The notes: a model not told the origin generated them from the letters alone. A DNA stretch of 56,468 bases from Frankia sp. RB7 (GCA_030403585.1 JAUEPE010000041.1:1-56468), one strand, 5' to 3'. Positions 17,672 through 26,425 are shown, numbered from the stretch's first letter. Made by a program: numbers and translations.

Positions 17672-20600
17672 TCAGGTCGGCTGATCGCCCGCGGCGAGCA
17701 TGCCGTTCAGCATCGCCTCGGCCTTCTGCAGCAGCGGCTTCGCGCCGCTCTCGGAGGCGATCGCGATCGCGGCGCGCAGGGCGGAGAGGATGATGGTCCG
17801 GTTCTCCTCGCTCGATGGCGGCGTCACCACGGCCTCGCCGAACAGGGCTTCGGCCTCGAGGCCGGAGAAACCCTGCTGGCGCGCGGTGTTGCGCGCCTCG
17901 CGCAGCATGTTCCGGGCCGCCTGGGCATCGCCGAGCTGGTTGGTCGCCAGCGCCAGGTAGATCGACGAACGCAGCACCGCCGAGGTGTAGCCGACGCTGC
18001 GCGCCTCTTCGCGCGCCTCGGTCAGCATGCCGCGCGCGCGGTCGAACAGCCCCTGCTCCAGATAGGCGATGCCGAGATGGCAGGCGATCGCCGGCACGAA
18101 CAGCCGGATGCCGTGTTTCTGCGCCAGCACAAAGCCGCCTTCGAGAATGGAGGCGGCCGCGGCCGGATCGCCCCGGCCAAGCATCAGCCAGCCGCCGCTA
18201 TAGGCGGCGGCAACGCGGTCATAGGGACGGCTGGTCTCGTCCGCAATCGCAACGGCCTCTCGCTGGAGCTGCTCGGCGACGTCGAACTCACCCATGACGG
18301 TGTGGGTGAAGCTTTTCATCATGCAGCAAAGCAGGAGCGTGTATTTCGGCGGCGTGCCGAACGGCGCACTCGCCTCCGGTCCCATGAGATGGCTACGGGC
18401 TCGCGCGAATGTCTGCTCGGCCTCGCGATATCGTCCGGCAAGGAAATACGCCTGGCCGAGATTGTATTGCGCAAGGTTGCGCCACCCCGGATTGCCCGAC
18501 CCCTCGGCAAGACCGACGACTTCCTCGCCGAGAATGACGGCCTCGGTCGGCGTCCCATAAAAATTCTGGCCACCCGCCATGACCGTCATGGCAGCGATCC
18601 TTCTGCCGACATCGTCGATCCGGCTGGCCCGTTGGTCGGCCTCCTTTCCGAGATCGATCCACTCGGCGACGCGACCGGACCAGATGAATGCCATGCGCGC
18701 CTCCATTCGGAGATCGATGGCGTCGGTCTCCCGCGGGCGCGTCAACGGCGTCTTGTCGAGCGAATTCATCGCGGTCCGGAAGTAGTCGACCGCCTCGGCA
18801 TAGGCCGAGCGCACCAGGCATTTCTGGGCGGCGCTTCTCCCGTAGTTGAATGCCTTCACCCAGTCCTTGGCGCGGATGGCGTGGTAACAGAGGGCGTCGG
18901 GATCATCCCGCCATGTTTCGTCGCTCTCGAAGGCCGCGAGCACGCGCGCGTGGATGTCCTCGCGCACCTTTTCGACCATCGAATCGTAGGTGACCTGGCG
19001 AACCATCTCGTGGCGGAACTCCAGTGAATCCTCCAATTCGCTGTCGATCCGGACCAGCAACTCGGCGCGATCGAGCGAGACCAGGCAGCCGCGCAGGGCA
19101 TCTTCGGGCAGGATCGCAATCTTCCGCAGCGTGGCCTCGCTCGACCGCGCCCCCAGCGCGGCCGCGACCTGCAAGACCGACCGTTCCTGCTTCGACACGC
19201 GGTCGAGGCGTGCCGCGATCACGCCCTGAATGCTCGTGGGAATACCGAGCTCGTCGATCGGACGCACCAGAGCGAGGTCGCCCCACTCGCCGCGCAAGGT
19301 GCCGCTGTCCTTCAAGCCGCGGCAGACCTCCTCGATGAACAGCGGCACGTTGGCCGTGTGGGAAATGATCCGGCTCTTCAGATCGGCATTGGTCTCGGAC
19401 GAGCCGAGCATTTCGGACAGCATTTCCAGCCCCGAATCGTCGTCGAGCGGCCGCATCGCGACGATCTCGGCGTGGCAGCGCGCGATCCAGACCGGCATGC
19501 CGTTCGGGCGGGAAGTGAGCAGCACGAGGAGATCAGGCACCGCCAGCGAAGCGAAGGCGGACACGACGACGTCGCTGGCCCGGTCGATCCAGTGCAGATC
19601 CTCCAACAGCAGGACCGTCGGCTGGCGACTGGCCAGGCCCTGGATGACGGCGCAGCTCGCGTCCGAAATCACGCGCCCGCGGGCAAGAGGCTCGAGCTCG
19701 TCCCATTGCGGGTTTGCGATCGGCACATCGAGCACCGCGTCGAGGGCGCTCTGCTGGATCGCGGGCAGGTCCTTCAGGGGATCGCCGGGATTGCCGGGGT
19801 CCCTTGCGGCTGCGTCCATGGCCGACAGCAGGATTCGCCTGAGCGTGCTGAAGGGAGCGCTCTGGAGATTCGGGCTGCACTCGGCGTCGATCAGCCGCCA
19901 GCCCTCGCCCCGAAGCTTCTGGACGAACTCGTGCGCCAGCCGCGATTTGCCGATGCCGGCATCGCCGAGCAGCAGGACGGTCTGCCGGCCGCCCCTGGCC
20001 TGCCCGGCCGCGCGGTCCAGCAGGGCTCGCTCGGTGGTACGATCGACGAATCGGGAGACGCTGCGGGCACGCCGGACCCGCCAGCTCGAGAGATCGCTGG
20101 CCCCCACGATCCGGTAGACCGGCACGGGCTGGCTGAAGCCGCGCAGCGATTTGCCGCCGAGAGATTCGAACCGGACATGCCCGTCGGCGAGATTTTGGCA
20201 GGCTTCCGAGACGTAGATCTGGTTCGCCTCGGCCTCCTGCTCCAGCCGCGCGGCCAGATGCTGGGCGGCACCGCCGATCTCATAGACCTTGGAGAATTCG
20301 CTGGCGACCATGTAGGCAACGACGTGGCCCGAGTGCAGGCCGACCCGGACCTGAAGGGCGGGATCACCGAGGCTGGCGACGCGCCGGACCAGTTCGATCG
20401 CGGCATGGCACGCCAGCGGCGCGTGGTTGTCGTCCGCGATCGGGGCGCCGAACACCGCGGCAAGCCCGTCGCCCAGCTCCTTGCTGACGATACCGCCGAA
20501 CTGACGTACGGAGGCCCTCATGGCCGCCAGCGCCGGATCGAGGCGCGAGACGGCCGCCTCCGGATCCAATTCGGCAACAAGACCCGTGGAGTCGATGACG

Positions 20601-20728
20601 TCAGCACGAAGAATCGTCACAAATCGACGTTCGCTGTCGGGATCGACCCGTTGACGCACAGCGGCCCCACATTTGGAGCACCAGCTATCGTCCGGATTGA
20701 TCGCCGACTGACACGCGAAACAATGCAT
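17672..20728 (-). CDS. class III adenylate/guanylate cyclase-like protein with AAA ATPase and TPR domains
   Basis: A 1018-residue protein. An N-terminal zinc ribbon (C4, C7, C17, C20) is followed by a cyclase homology domain at about 36-205, a P-loop ATPase (LLLGDAGIGKSRLAHEF, about 253-269; VLLLEDLHWIDRA) and a C-terminal TPR-like helical array. Metal-binding Asp43 (RADVIDST) and Asp87 (GDGLAAVFG) are kept, and Arg161 of AARL is kept, but the transition-state Asn that normally stands a few residues before it reads Gln/His (GGAAQHLAARL). Cyclase activity is therefore uncertain. Such cyclase-AAA-TPR proteins are expanded in rhizobia and mycobacteria and are thought to be signal-sensing regulators. 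It is a monocistronic unit with 271 bp behind it and 281 bp in front. Confidence 0.9.
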   Translation of the reverse strand: MHCFACQSAINPDDSWCSKCGAAVRQRVDPDSERRFVTILRADVIDSTGLVAELDPEAAVSRLDPALAAMRASVRQFGGIVSKELGDGLAAVFGAPIADDNHAPLACHAAIELVRRVASLGDPALQVRVGLHSGHVVAYMVASEFSKVYEIGGAAQHLAARLEQEAEANQIYVSEACQNLADGHVRFESLGGKSLRGFSQPVPVYRIVGASDLSSWRVRRARSVSRFVDRTTERALLDRAAGQARGGRQTVLLLGDAGIGKSRLAHEFVQKLRGEGWRLIDAECSPNLQSAPFSTLRRILLSAMDAAARDPGNPGDPLKDLPAIQQSALDAVLDVPIANPQWDELEPLARGRVISDASCAVIQGLASRQPTVLLLEDLHWIDRASDVVVSAFASLAVPDLLVLLTSRPNGMPVWIARCHAEIVAMRPLDDDSGLEMLSEMLGSSETNADLKSRIISHTANVPLFIEEVCRGLKDSGTLRGEWGDLALVRPIDELGIPTSIQGVIAARLDRVSKQERSVLQVAAALGARSSEATLRKIAILPEDALRGCLVSLDRAELLVRIDSELEDSLEFRHEMVRQVTYDSMVEKVREDIHARVLAAFESDETWRDDPDALCYHAIRAKDWVKAFNYGRSAAQKCLVRSAYAEAVDYFRTAMNSLDKTPLTRPRETDAIDLRMEARMAFIWSGRVAEWIDLGKEADQRASRIDDVGRRIAAMTVMAGGQNFYGTPTEAVILGEEVVGLAEGSGNPGWRNLAQYNLGQAYFLAGRYREAEQTFARARSHLMGPEASAPFGTPPKYTLLLCCMMKSFTHTVMGEFDVAEQLQREAVAIADETSRPYDRVAAAYSGGWLMLGRGDPAAAASILEGGFVLAQKHGIRLFVPAIACHLGIAYLEQGLFDRARGMLTEAREEARSVGYTSAVLRSSIYLALATNQLGDAQAARNMLREARNTARQQGFSGLEAEALFGEAVVTPPSSEENRTIILSALRAAIAIASESGAKPLLQKAEAMLNGMLAAGDQPT

Positions 20729-21009
20729 TCCTGCGCCTCAAAGGTCGCGGCCCGTCTGTCGATCAGAATCCGCGAACGGCTCTTGATGAGAATACCGATC
20801 GAGAACCACTTAGCAATCGTGCGCGCTCCTCGCCACTAGCTGGGCACAGCGTCGGTGGCGATCTGGACGAAACACAGTCCTGAGTGGTAGCGTCAAAACA
20901 TCCCGGCAAAGGGGGCCATATATTTCGGCGGCGCAAGGTTGGTCAAAACCGACCGGCGTCGTGGAGCTGTATGTAATTTCGTAAAGCGGACATATTGAGG
21001 GAAAAGGCG

Positions 21010-21510
21010 ATGGGCTCGAGACCTTACAGAGGCAAGCCGTTCAGAGATTTGATGAACAGCAACTACTACCCTCTGGCCAACATGAAGAAGAGCGTGGCCA
21101 AGCTCAAGGCATCGAAGGACATCGATCTGCCGACCCTGGAATACGGCCAGTACCATCTGATTCTGACACCGGCCTCAAACTGGCCGCAAGGCAGCGCCGA
21201 GCACTGGCATAAGGAGAAAGGCCGGGCTCGCGTCGACCTCAGCGCCCAGTTGAACACGGTCCCCCTGTCCAACGATGAGCCCGGCGTGATCCCGCTGACG
21301 CGGTGCGACCTGCTCGATGCCTGCGTCCGGAAGTGTTTCAACTCCGAGCCGCCGATCCCGATGAAGACCAACATCATTGCCCACGCGCCGAGCGATGCTT
21401 ATGCGGACCGGCACGAGATCCGGTTGGAGTGGGAGTACAAGAAGGGCTCGGACAAACCGACGCTGCTCAATCTGACGATGGTCTGTCCGCACAGGCCGGA
21501 GAAGGGGTGA
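21010..21510 (+). CDS. hypothetical protein, 166 residues
   Basis: Not recognised. The ATG at 21010 has GAGGGAAAAGG upstream, better than a TTG at 20995. The protein is hydrophilic and without signal or membrane segment. It has a basic start (GSRPYRGKPFRDLMNSNYY), a central Cys pair (CDLLDACVRKC, three Cys in eleven residues) and a C-terminus HEIRLEWEYKKGSDKPTLL. It stands alone between the cyclase (divergent) and the sce7726 cluster, with a possible terminator behind it. Codon use looks like that of its core-like left neighbours, so it may be chromosomal rather than acquired. Confidence 0.65.
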   Translation: MGSRPYRGKPFRDLMNSNYYPLANMKKSVAKLKASKDIDLPTLEYGQYHLILTPASNWPQGSAEHWHKEKGRARVDLSAQLNTVPLSNDEPGVIPLTRCDLLDACVRKCFNSEPPIPMKTNIIAHAPSDAYADRHEIRLEWEYKKGSDKPTLLNLTMVCPHRPEKG

Positions 21511-21556
21511 GCGAGGGCTAGATCGCAACATTATCTTCTGATCTGAACGGCGCGGC

Positions 21557-21583
21557 CCGGCACTTTGCCGGCTCGCGCTTTTT
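21557..21583 (+). terminator. possible rho-independent terminator
   Basis: CCGGCA-CTT-TGCCGG is a 6-bp stem beginning about 47 bp after the stop of the 166-residue protein, followed after a short gap by CTTTTTG. The T-run does not abut the stem, so strength is doubtful. The rest of 21511-21835 shows no gene. Confidence 0.35.
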
Positions 21584-21835
21584 GTTGCGCGGGTAGGAAG
21601 CGGGCCAAGCCAGCACAAGAATATTTGGTGCGCCCGTCGCCGTAATTGAGATGCTGACATAAGCTGCCATGCCGGCTTCACACTTTGATAAGTGCGGTAG
21701 CGTAGCCTGCGCTGGAATTCCCACAGACGACGAAGAATTGCGACAGCGTCGGACAATTCTTCTTGGCACGTGGAGGGCAGATCGGGCTTAGTGAGTCTCG
21801 CTGCGGCGACCGAGTCAGCGGCTTTTCGAGGTTCC

Positions 21836-22426
21836 ATGTCCCCATCGACCGACGCCGAAATCCGCGCCGCGCTCCACACCAAGGCGCTCCGGGCATTCCA
21901 TCGCTGCAATGACACACTCGTGATCGACGAGCTGGGTCTTGCGCATGCCAAGGCGCGTATTGATGTCGCCGTCATCAATGGCTGCGTGCATGGGTACGAG
22001 ATCAAGAGCGCCGCCGATACGTTGACACGGCTGCCCCAGCAATTAGTGCTTTACGAAGCGTGCCTCGAAAAGCTGACCATCGTCTGCGCCGACAAACATA
22101 TTGCGGGCGTGCGCGAGCTGGCCCCGCGCTGGTGCGGCATCACCAATGTCACCAAGGGGCCGCGCGGCGGTATCGTGTTCATCACCGTGCGTGAGCCCAA
22201 GCGCAATCCGAACGTCCAAGCTTATCAGCTTGCGCATCTTCTCTGGCGACCCGAGGCTGTCGCCATCCTGGCCCGAGCCAATGCGTCGCCGAAGGTGCTG
22301 CGGGGGCCGCGCAAGATCCTCTACAAGTCGCTGGCAGCCAAGTTCTCGGTCGCGGAGATCACCGCGTTCATCAAGGAATCTATGGCTTCACGCCAAGACT
22401 GGCGACCTCACCAATCACCTGCATGA
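21836..22426 (+). CDS. sce7726 family protein
   Basis: A 196-residue protein matching the sce7726 family, named after a Sorangium gene. The pattern is an N-terminal DAEIRAALH helix, LVIDELGLAHAKARIDVAVIN and YEIKSAADTLTRLPQQL, then LTIVCADKHI and WCGITNV. The ID-V-x(n)-YEIKS layout resembles a PD-(D/E)XK nuclease core: Asp in ARIDVAVI, Glu-x-Lys in YEIKS, then a helix with TRLPQQ. I infer nuclease ancestry from this. The ATG at 21836 is chosen because the upstream GTG adds sequence outside the family. Its 3' end overlaps the end of the beta-family gene on the other strand by 47 bp. Families of this type usually sit with beta-family and ImmA proteins, in putative defence loci. Confidence 0.82.
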   Translation: MSPSTDAEIRAALHTKALRAFHRCNDTLVIDELGLAHAKARIDVAVINGCVHGYEIKSAADTLTRLPQQLVLYEACLEKLTIVCADKHIAGVRELAPRWCGITNVTKGPRGGIVFITVREPKRNPNVQAYQLAHLLWRPEAVAILARANASPKVLRGPRKILYKSLAAKFSVAEITAFIKESMASRQDWRPHQSPA

Positions 22427-23467
22427 TGTGGTGGTTGATGCCGACGGTCTTCCACCGCGTCTGATTACTGGGGCCGACCGACTTCTTGGCACACTTGTCG
22501 ATGTAGTCGTCGCCGGCCGAGAAGGATGGTCCACGGAACAAGCCGGACTTCACGACGTCATCGCTCAGCTTGTGCATCTGCTTCTCGTTGCCACGGAAGG
22601 CGCCCCCTTGCGAACGAACCACCTGTCGGTCGTCGCATAGACGATCTTGCCGGCGGGGTTGACCTTGCGCATGTCCATCTTGGCCGTGAAGCTCGGATTG
22701 ACGGTCGCGTAGTCGCCAAATATCGGCGACCGCATCCCCTTCGGCAGCTTGGCAAGGAGCTGCACGTAGAACTTCCAGTCGTGCCGCTCGATATAGCCGA
22801 CCGGCGCCGAGACAGTAGCCAGCGAGTTCGGGAAGGCGCAACCGACCAGGATGAAATTCCGGTAAGCCGCGAGGTTGGGGATCTTGCCGAGCGCAAAGGC
22901 CAGCGCCGCTGCGAACGCGGAGTACGGCTCGTAACTGGGCGTGCCGAGATCGATGATAAGGTCGGTCTCTGCCGCCGTCACGCTGAGGCTCTTCAACAGC
23001 GTATCGAGATTGGAGCCGAAGCTGGCCTTCATCACGTGCTCGATGCGGGCGCGAACGCCGACGCCCTTCTTGTCGGTGGCGATGATCGCCGCGATCTGCG
23101 CCACGACCTTCGGCGTGCAGTCCAGCGACGCGACCGGCATCGCGTCCGCCTTGAACTTGCGGATCTCGTCGAAGACGTAGGCGAAGACCGGGCGGCCGTC
23201 CGGCATGAGCTGGGTCTGGATGCTCGGGTCGGTATCGATCCAGGCCTTGCGCGTCTTCCACTTGTCTTTGTAGCGCTTCGGAAACGGGCCAACGTGTTCG
23301 CCGACCGTCTTCTTCGGCGCCCCGTCCTCGAAGTCGAATTCGAGGTCGGGAATCGTGATGAGCGGCACGATCGAGTCTTTGGCCTTGTCGATTAGCGCCA
23401 GCAAGGCTTGGTACTCGGCCTGCCGCCATCGCAGGCACGGCACATAAAACGCGTTCTTACTTGCCAT
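22380..23467 (-). pseudogene. beta-family protein (T4 beta-like), broken by a one-base frameshift
   Basis: The frame from the ATG complementary to 23465-23467 encodes a beta-family protein: ASKNAFYVPCLRWRQAEYQAL, then YVFDEIRKFKADAMPVASLD, ETDLIIDLG and RHDWKFYVQLL up to DRWFVRKG. There the frame goes off and stops at 22565. One base over, the missing C-terminus continues without interruption (GAFRGNEKQMHKLSDDVV, FRGPSFSAGDDYI, VGPSNQTRWKTVGINHHI) to a stop at 22380. The break is at the run of five C at 22603-22607; six would restore it. It could be a genuine inactivating mutation, a phase-variable tract, or a sequencing error. The start overlaps the stop of the XRE-ImmA gene by 11 bp, so they are coupled. 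Confidence 0.8.
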
Positions 23468-24734
23468 CGCGGGCCTCCAGTTGTTTGCGTACGGCATCCT
23501 GGCCAACCAACCGGGTCAGCAGCGTGTAATCATTCCGTTCCTTCCGAATGCGGCCGGCGATGATGCTGGCATCGATCCCGAGATTCTCGGCATCGGTCAC
23601 CACCGCCTCCTCGGTCAGCACAAAGCGCGAGAGGCATTGCTCCCAAGCCGCCTCCGGGATCAGGGTGTTCAGCGCAAAGTCATCCGCTTCCTGCTCGATC
23701 CGGTCGGTCTTGTCGCCATCCTCTTCGTCGAAGAAGTCGAACCGCAGTCCCTGCGTCAGGTGCAGGAAGACGTGCGCCAACTCGTGGAAGAGCACGAACC
23801 AGAAATTGTCCAGCCGATCATAGCGCAAGGTGAGCGCCACCACCGGCTGGCTGGACGCCGAGAGCATCGCCGCCCCGTCGAGATAGGTGCCGGGAAGGTG
23901 TCGCTCGATCACCAAGGCGATGCCGCGCTCGGCCAGCAGCTCACGGGCTTGCCGCGGGCCGTCCTTGCGCCGCGTGAGCCGCGTCAACTCCGGAAGCCAG
24001 GTGTCGTTGAGCTCGAACGGCTTGATGGCGTCCTGCTCGTGCATCTCCCGCGCGAGATAAAGAACGCGCGCTTGCCAGGCCAGGAGCGCGAACTCGTTCG
24101 GCACGTTGCCCGCGCGCACCTTCTTCCGGTGCAGCGCCGTTGCGAATTGCTGCCCCGCCGCGTACACGAAGAAGTTCCGCGCAGCCTCAACCGGGGACTG
24201 CCGTGGCTTCACCTCGAGCCACTTCCGCTTCACCATCTCCTTGATCGGCAGGCGGCTCCACGAGACGTCGCTTGGATCGTTCCATGCGAAGATCGCGCCC
24301 GAGGTCTCGTTGTGCACGGCCTCGAAGGACTCCGAGACCTTCACGTCGAGCACGCCCGCAACCTCGATCAGGCGGGCCAGACTGGCACTCATATAGCTGG
24401 TCGCCTCGTACCGCTGCACCTGCTGCGGCTTCATGTTCATGCGCTCGGCAAGGTCCGTTTGCGAAAGACCTCGGGCGATGCGCGCCTGCACCAGCACGCG
24501 CGGAAGCTCGGCAAGCGAGCACGTCCCGGCGAAGGCCACCTTGCCGAGCTTGAGCATGTCGTATTCGGCCATCTCGCCCTGGAGATCGGCGATCTGGCTT
24601 TGCAGCGCGTCAGACTGCGCCTTGAGCACCCAATCCTCCGCGCCCTTCGCCGCCGGCACGGCAGCCAGCGCGCTTTCGAGCTTGGCGAGCTCGGCGCGGG
24701 TGACCTGATATTGGCGGTCGCTATAGATCATCAT
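23457..24734 (-). CDS. XRE helix-turn-helix / ImmA-IrrE metallopeptidase fusion
   Basis: A 425-residue protein. The N-terminal 60 residues form a coiled coil (LAKLESALAAVPAAK to LQGEMAEYD). A lambda-repressor-like HTH follows at about 75-130 (ARIARGLSQTDLAERMNMKPQQ). The C-terminal half is an ImmA/IrrE zinc metallopeptidase with HELAH at about 317-321 and a downstream ligand region EQEADDFALNTLIPEAAW. Proteins of this layout bind their own promoter and cleave partner proteins. The start overlaps the stop of the DUF6932 gene (ATGA at 24731-24734; a second ATG directly after has better ribosome-site spacing, GGGAGG). It is coupled to the DUF6932 protein before it and the beta-family gene after it, as the likely antitoxin/regulator of the module. 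Confidence 0.88.
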   Translation of the reverse strand: MMIYSDRQYQVTRAELAKLESALAAVPAAKGAEDWVLKAQSDALQSQIADLQGEMAEYDMLKLGKVAFAGTCSLAELPRVLVQARIARGLSQTDLAERMNMKPQQVQRYEATSYMSASLARLIEVAGVLDVKVSESFEAVHNETSGAIFAWNDPSDVSWSRLPIKEMVKRKWLEVKPRQSPVEAARNFFVYAAGQQFATALHRKKVRAGNVPNEFALLAWQARVLYLAREMHEQDAIKPFELNDTWLPELTRLTRRKDGPRQARELLAERGIALVIERHLPGTYLDGAAMLSASSQPVVALTLRYDRLDNFWFVLFHELAHVFLHLTQGLRFDFFDEEDGDKTDRIEQEADDFALNTLIPEAAWEQCLSRFVLTEEAVVTDAENLGIDASIIAGRIRKERNDYTLLTRLVGQDAVRKQLEARDGK

Positions 24735-25201
24735 GCCCTCCCAAGCAGCGCTGGATCGGCAGTGAGAACGATCAAAAGAATGCCTTTCGGTTGCCCGGTG
24801 AATTTTTCGATCTGAAAGAAATCGAGGAATGTCTGCGTCGGCGTATTCGGCGCGCTGGATGGGAAGAACTCGCCGCCGAACTTGTTCTTCATCGCCTGGC
24901 GCTTGTTGCTGAAATCGAGAAACACGGGATCGAGCTTCGCGCGATTCATCCCGGCCGGGTCCCAACACCCGTCGTAGTCGCCCGGCACCGGCTTGGCCGT
25001 GACGTAGCTGCCATCGAGATAGAGCTTGCCGCAGCCCGCCGCGCGAAGCGCGGTGGCGGCCAGCAAAAGTCCCTCGTACAGCGGCCGACGCGTCGCGTTC
25101 GTGGCGAACGTCGCCGCGACCTCGGCAAGCGTCGCCGGATGCACGCCGGGCGGCAGGACATCCCAAGGAGCGCCTTTGAGGGGGACGAAGGCCGGTATCA
25201 T
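24731..25201 (-). CDS. DUF6932-type protein with nucleotidyltransferase signature
   Basis: A 156-residue protein beginning IPAFVPLKGAPWDVLPPGVHPATL, the usual start of the DUF6932 family. At residues 62-80 it reads LDGSYVTAKPVPGDYDGCW: Gly64-Ser65, nine residues, then Asp75-x-Asp77. This matches the hG[GS]x(9-13)DhD signature of MNT/DNA-polymerase-beta-type nucleotidyltransferases. A further conserved Asp stands in KLDPVFLD. I infer that it adds a nucleotide or nucleotides to a target, as toxins of the MNT and AbiEii type do. It is the first gene of the module, directly behind a promoter and palindrome and translationally coupled to the XRE-ImmA gene, so a toxin/antitoxin arrangement is likely. 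It has no ribosome-binding site because the promoter abuts the start. Confidence 0.8.
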   Translation of the reverse strand: MIPAFVPLKGAPWDVLPPGVHPATLAEVAATFATNATRRPLYEGLLLAATALRAAGCGKLYLDGSYVTAKPVPGDYDGCWDPAGMNRAKLDPVFLDFSNKRQAMKNKFGGEFFPSSAPNTPTQTFLDFFQIEKFTGQPKGILLIVLTADPALLGRA

Positions 25202-25204
25202 ATA

Positions 25205-25238
25205 TACAACAATTATGTTGTAATAGTTGGCTTGTCAA
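25205..25238 (-). promoter_or_regulatory. promoter with palindromic operator for the DUF6932/XRE-ImmA operon
   Basis: On the minus strand TTGACA (25238-25233) is followed after 16-17 bases by ATAATT/TAATTG. The -10 region lies inside a perfect dyad, TACAAC-AATTAT-GTTGTA, at 25205-25222. The expected transcript start is within a few bases of the ATG at 25201, so the mRNA would be leaderless or nearly so. A dyad over the -10 box is the classic place for autorepression, and the XRE domain encoded by the second gene is the natural ligand. Confidence 0.65.
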
Positions 25239-25538
25239 GCACGGTCACGCGGCTCCCTTGCGCCGCGAGGACGACTAAATGCATTATATTACAAATAGTT
25301 ACTTGAGTACCGACACAAAACCGTTTCGAATGTGGTCTTGAACGCCAATCTGCAAAATGGGCTCGATCCATGGCGCAGGCTGGAATTGCTAGCAAAATAG
25401 GTCGCGCACCCGCGCGAACGCGTGTCCGGTTTCGACGGCGTGGCACACTTTGGCAATTGCGGTGCACCTAATCCGGCGCGAATGTTTCGCACCCTGTCAC
25501 GGTAGTTTCGTAATTTTATTGGCTTGCGCCAAATAACA

Positions 25539-25561
25539 ATGGCCCGCACGAGGCGGGCCAT
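25539..25561 (-). terminator. rho-independent terminator of the SDR gene
   Basis: ATGGCCCGC-ACGAG-GCGGGCCAT is a perfect 9-bp stem with a 5-base loop, 45 bp past the SDR stop, followed on the minus strand by TGTTATTT. A smaller hairpin, TTGGC-TTGC-GCCAA, lies at 25519-25532. The stem is nearly the same as the one behind the tRNA at 28261. Apart from this and the operator, the 25202-25605 gap holds no gene. Confidence 0.7.
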
Positions 25562-25605
25562 CTTCTCATCGGAACCGGTGAGTCCCGCCCGGAGCACACC
25601 CCTCG

Positions 25606-26358
25606 TCAGCGAAGGCCGCCGGTGACGTGAAGCGTCTCGCCCGTGATGTAGGACGCGTCGTCCGACGCGAAGAAGGCCACCGCGGCGGCGATCTCCTCGA
25701 CCTTGCCGATGCGGCCGAGCGGGGTGGTGGATTCGATCCACTTGCGCATGTCACCCTCGTGCAGACCGGCGGACACGACGCCTTCGGTGGCGATCATGCC
25801 GGGATTGACGGCGTTGACGCGAATCTTGCGCGGCGCAAGCTCCTTCGACAGCACCGAGGAGATCGCATCCACCGATGCTTTCGTCGCGGTGTAGACGGCG
25901 GTGTTCGCCGGCGCGACGGTCGATACGCCGGAACTGATGTTGATGATGCTTCCGCCCTTGGGATTGAAGTGCTGCACCGCTTCCCCCGAGATCAAGAGAA
26001 GGCCGAGCACATTGAGATCGAAATGCTTGTGGAAATGCTCAGGCGTGATGGCCTCGAGCGGCGCGAACTCGTAGACGCCCGCGTTGTTGACGAGGATGTC
26101 GATCGGACCGAACGCCTTCACGGTCTCCGCGACCACGCCTTTCACGTTTTTGGCGTCGGCCAAATTGCCGTGGACGGCGACGGCTTTGCCACCCTTCTCG
26201 ACGATGGCGGCGACCACTCGGTCGGCAGCCTGCTTGCTGCTGCTGTAGTTGACGGCGACCGCCGCACCCTCCGCCGCGAGCCGGGTGGCGATTTCGGCAC
26301 CGATGCCCTTGGACGCGCCGGTCACCAGCGCAACTTTGCCTTCGAGTCTCTTGGTCAT
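25606..26358 (-). CDS. SDR family oxidoreductase (FabG-like)
   Basis: A 250-residue classical short-chain dehydrogenase. It has GASKGIGAEIA (cofactor loop, with TGxxxGIG pattern), NNAGVYE, Ser in IINISSGVS, the YTATKAS catalytic Tyr/Lys, NPGMIATEG, and the C-terminal YITGETLHVTGG. All catalytic residues are present. The start is the ATG complementary to 26356-26358 with GGAAG upstream; a longer start 13 codons earlier adds non-family sequence that lies within the promoter region. It is divergent from an ArsR regulator across a perfect palindrome and is very probably repressed by it. Such SDR/ArsR pairs are common in alphaproteobacteria. The substrate is unknown. Confidence 0.92.
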   Translation of the reverse strand: MTKRLEGKVALVTGASKGIGAEIATRLAAEGAAVAVNYSSSKQAADRVVAAIVEKGGKAVAVHGNLADAKNVKGVVAETVKAFGPIDILVNNAGVYEFAPLEAITPEHFHKHFDLNVLGLLLISGEAVQHFNPKGGSIINISSGVSTVAPANTAVYTATKASVDAISSVLSKELAPRKIRVNAVNPGMIATEGVVSAGLHEGDMRKWIESTTPLGRIGKVEEIAAAVAFFASDDASYITGETLHVTGGLR

Positions 26359-26390
26359 CGCATGTCTTCCGTTGTTCGGCGGGATGCCGA

Positions 26391-26425
26391 CATTCAATAG
26401 TTCAATATTATTGAACTATTGAATG
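26391..26425. promoter_or_regulatory. perfect 35-bp palindromic operator between SDR and ArsR genes
   Basis: Two 17-bp arms, CATTCAATAGTTCAATA and its exact complement, flank a single central T at 26408. Each arm contains two TTCAATA/TTCAATAG-like half sites, so the site could hold two stacked dimers. It lies between divergent starts at 26358 and 26454. The adjacent ArsR protein is the natural ligand. Confidence 0.85.

Noticed and set aside
19358..20839. Plus-strand frame opposite the cyclase gene
   Set aside because: No domain, no ribosome site, and the opposite strand has the zinc ribbon, cyclase and P-loop motifs.
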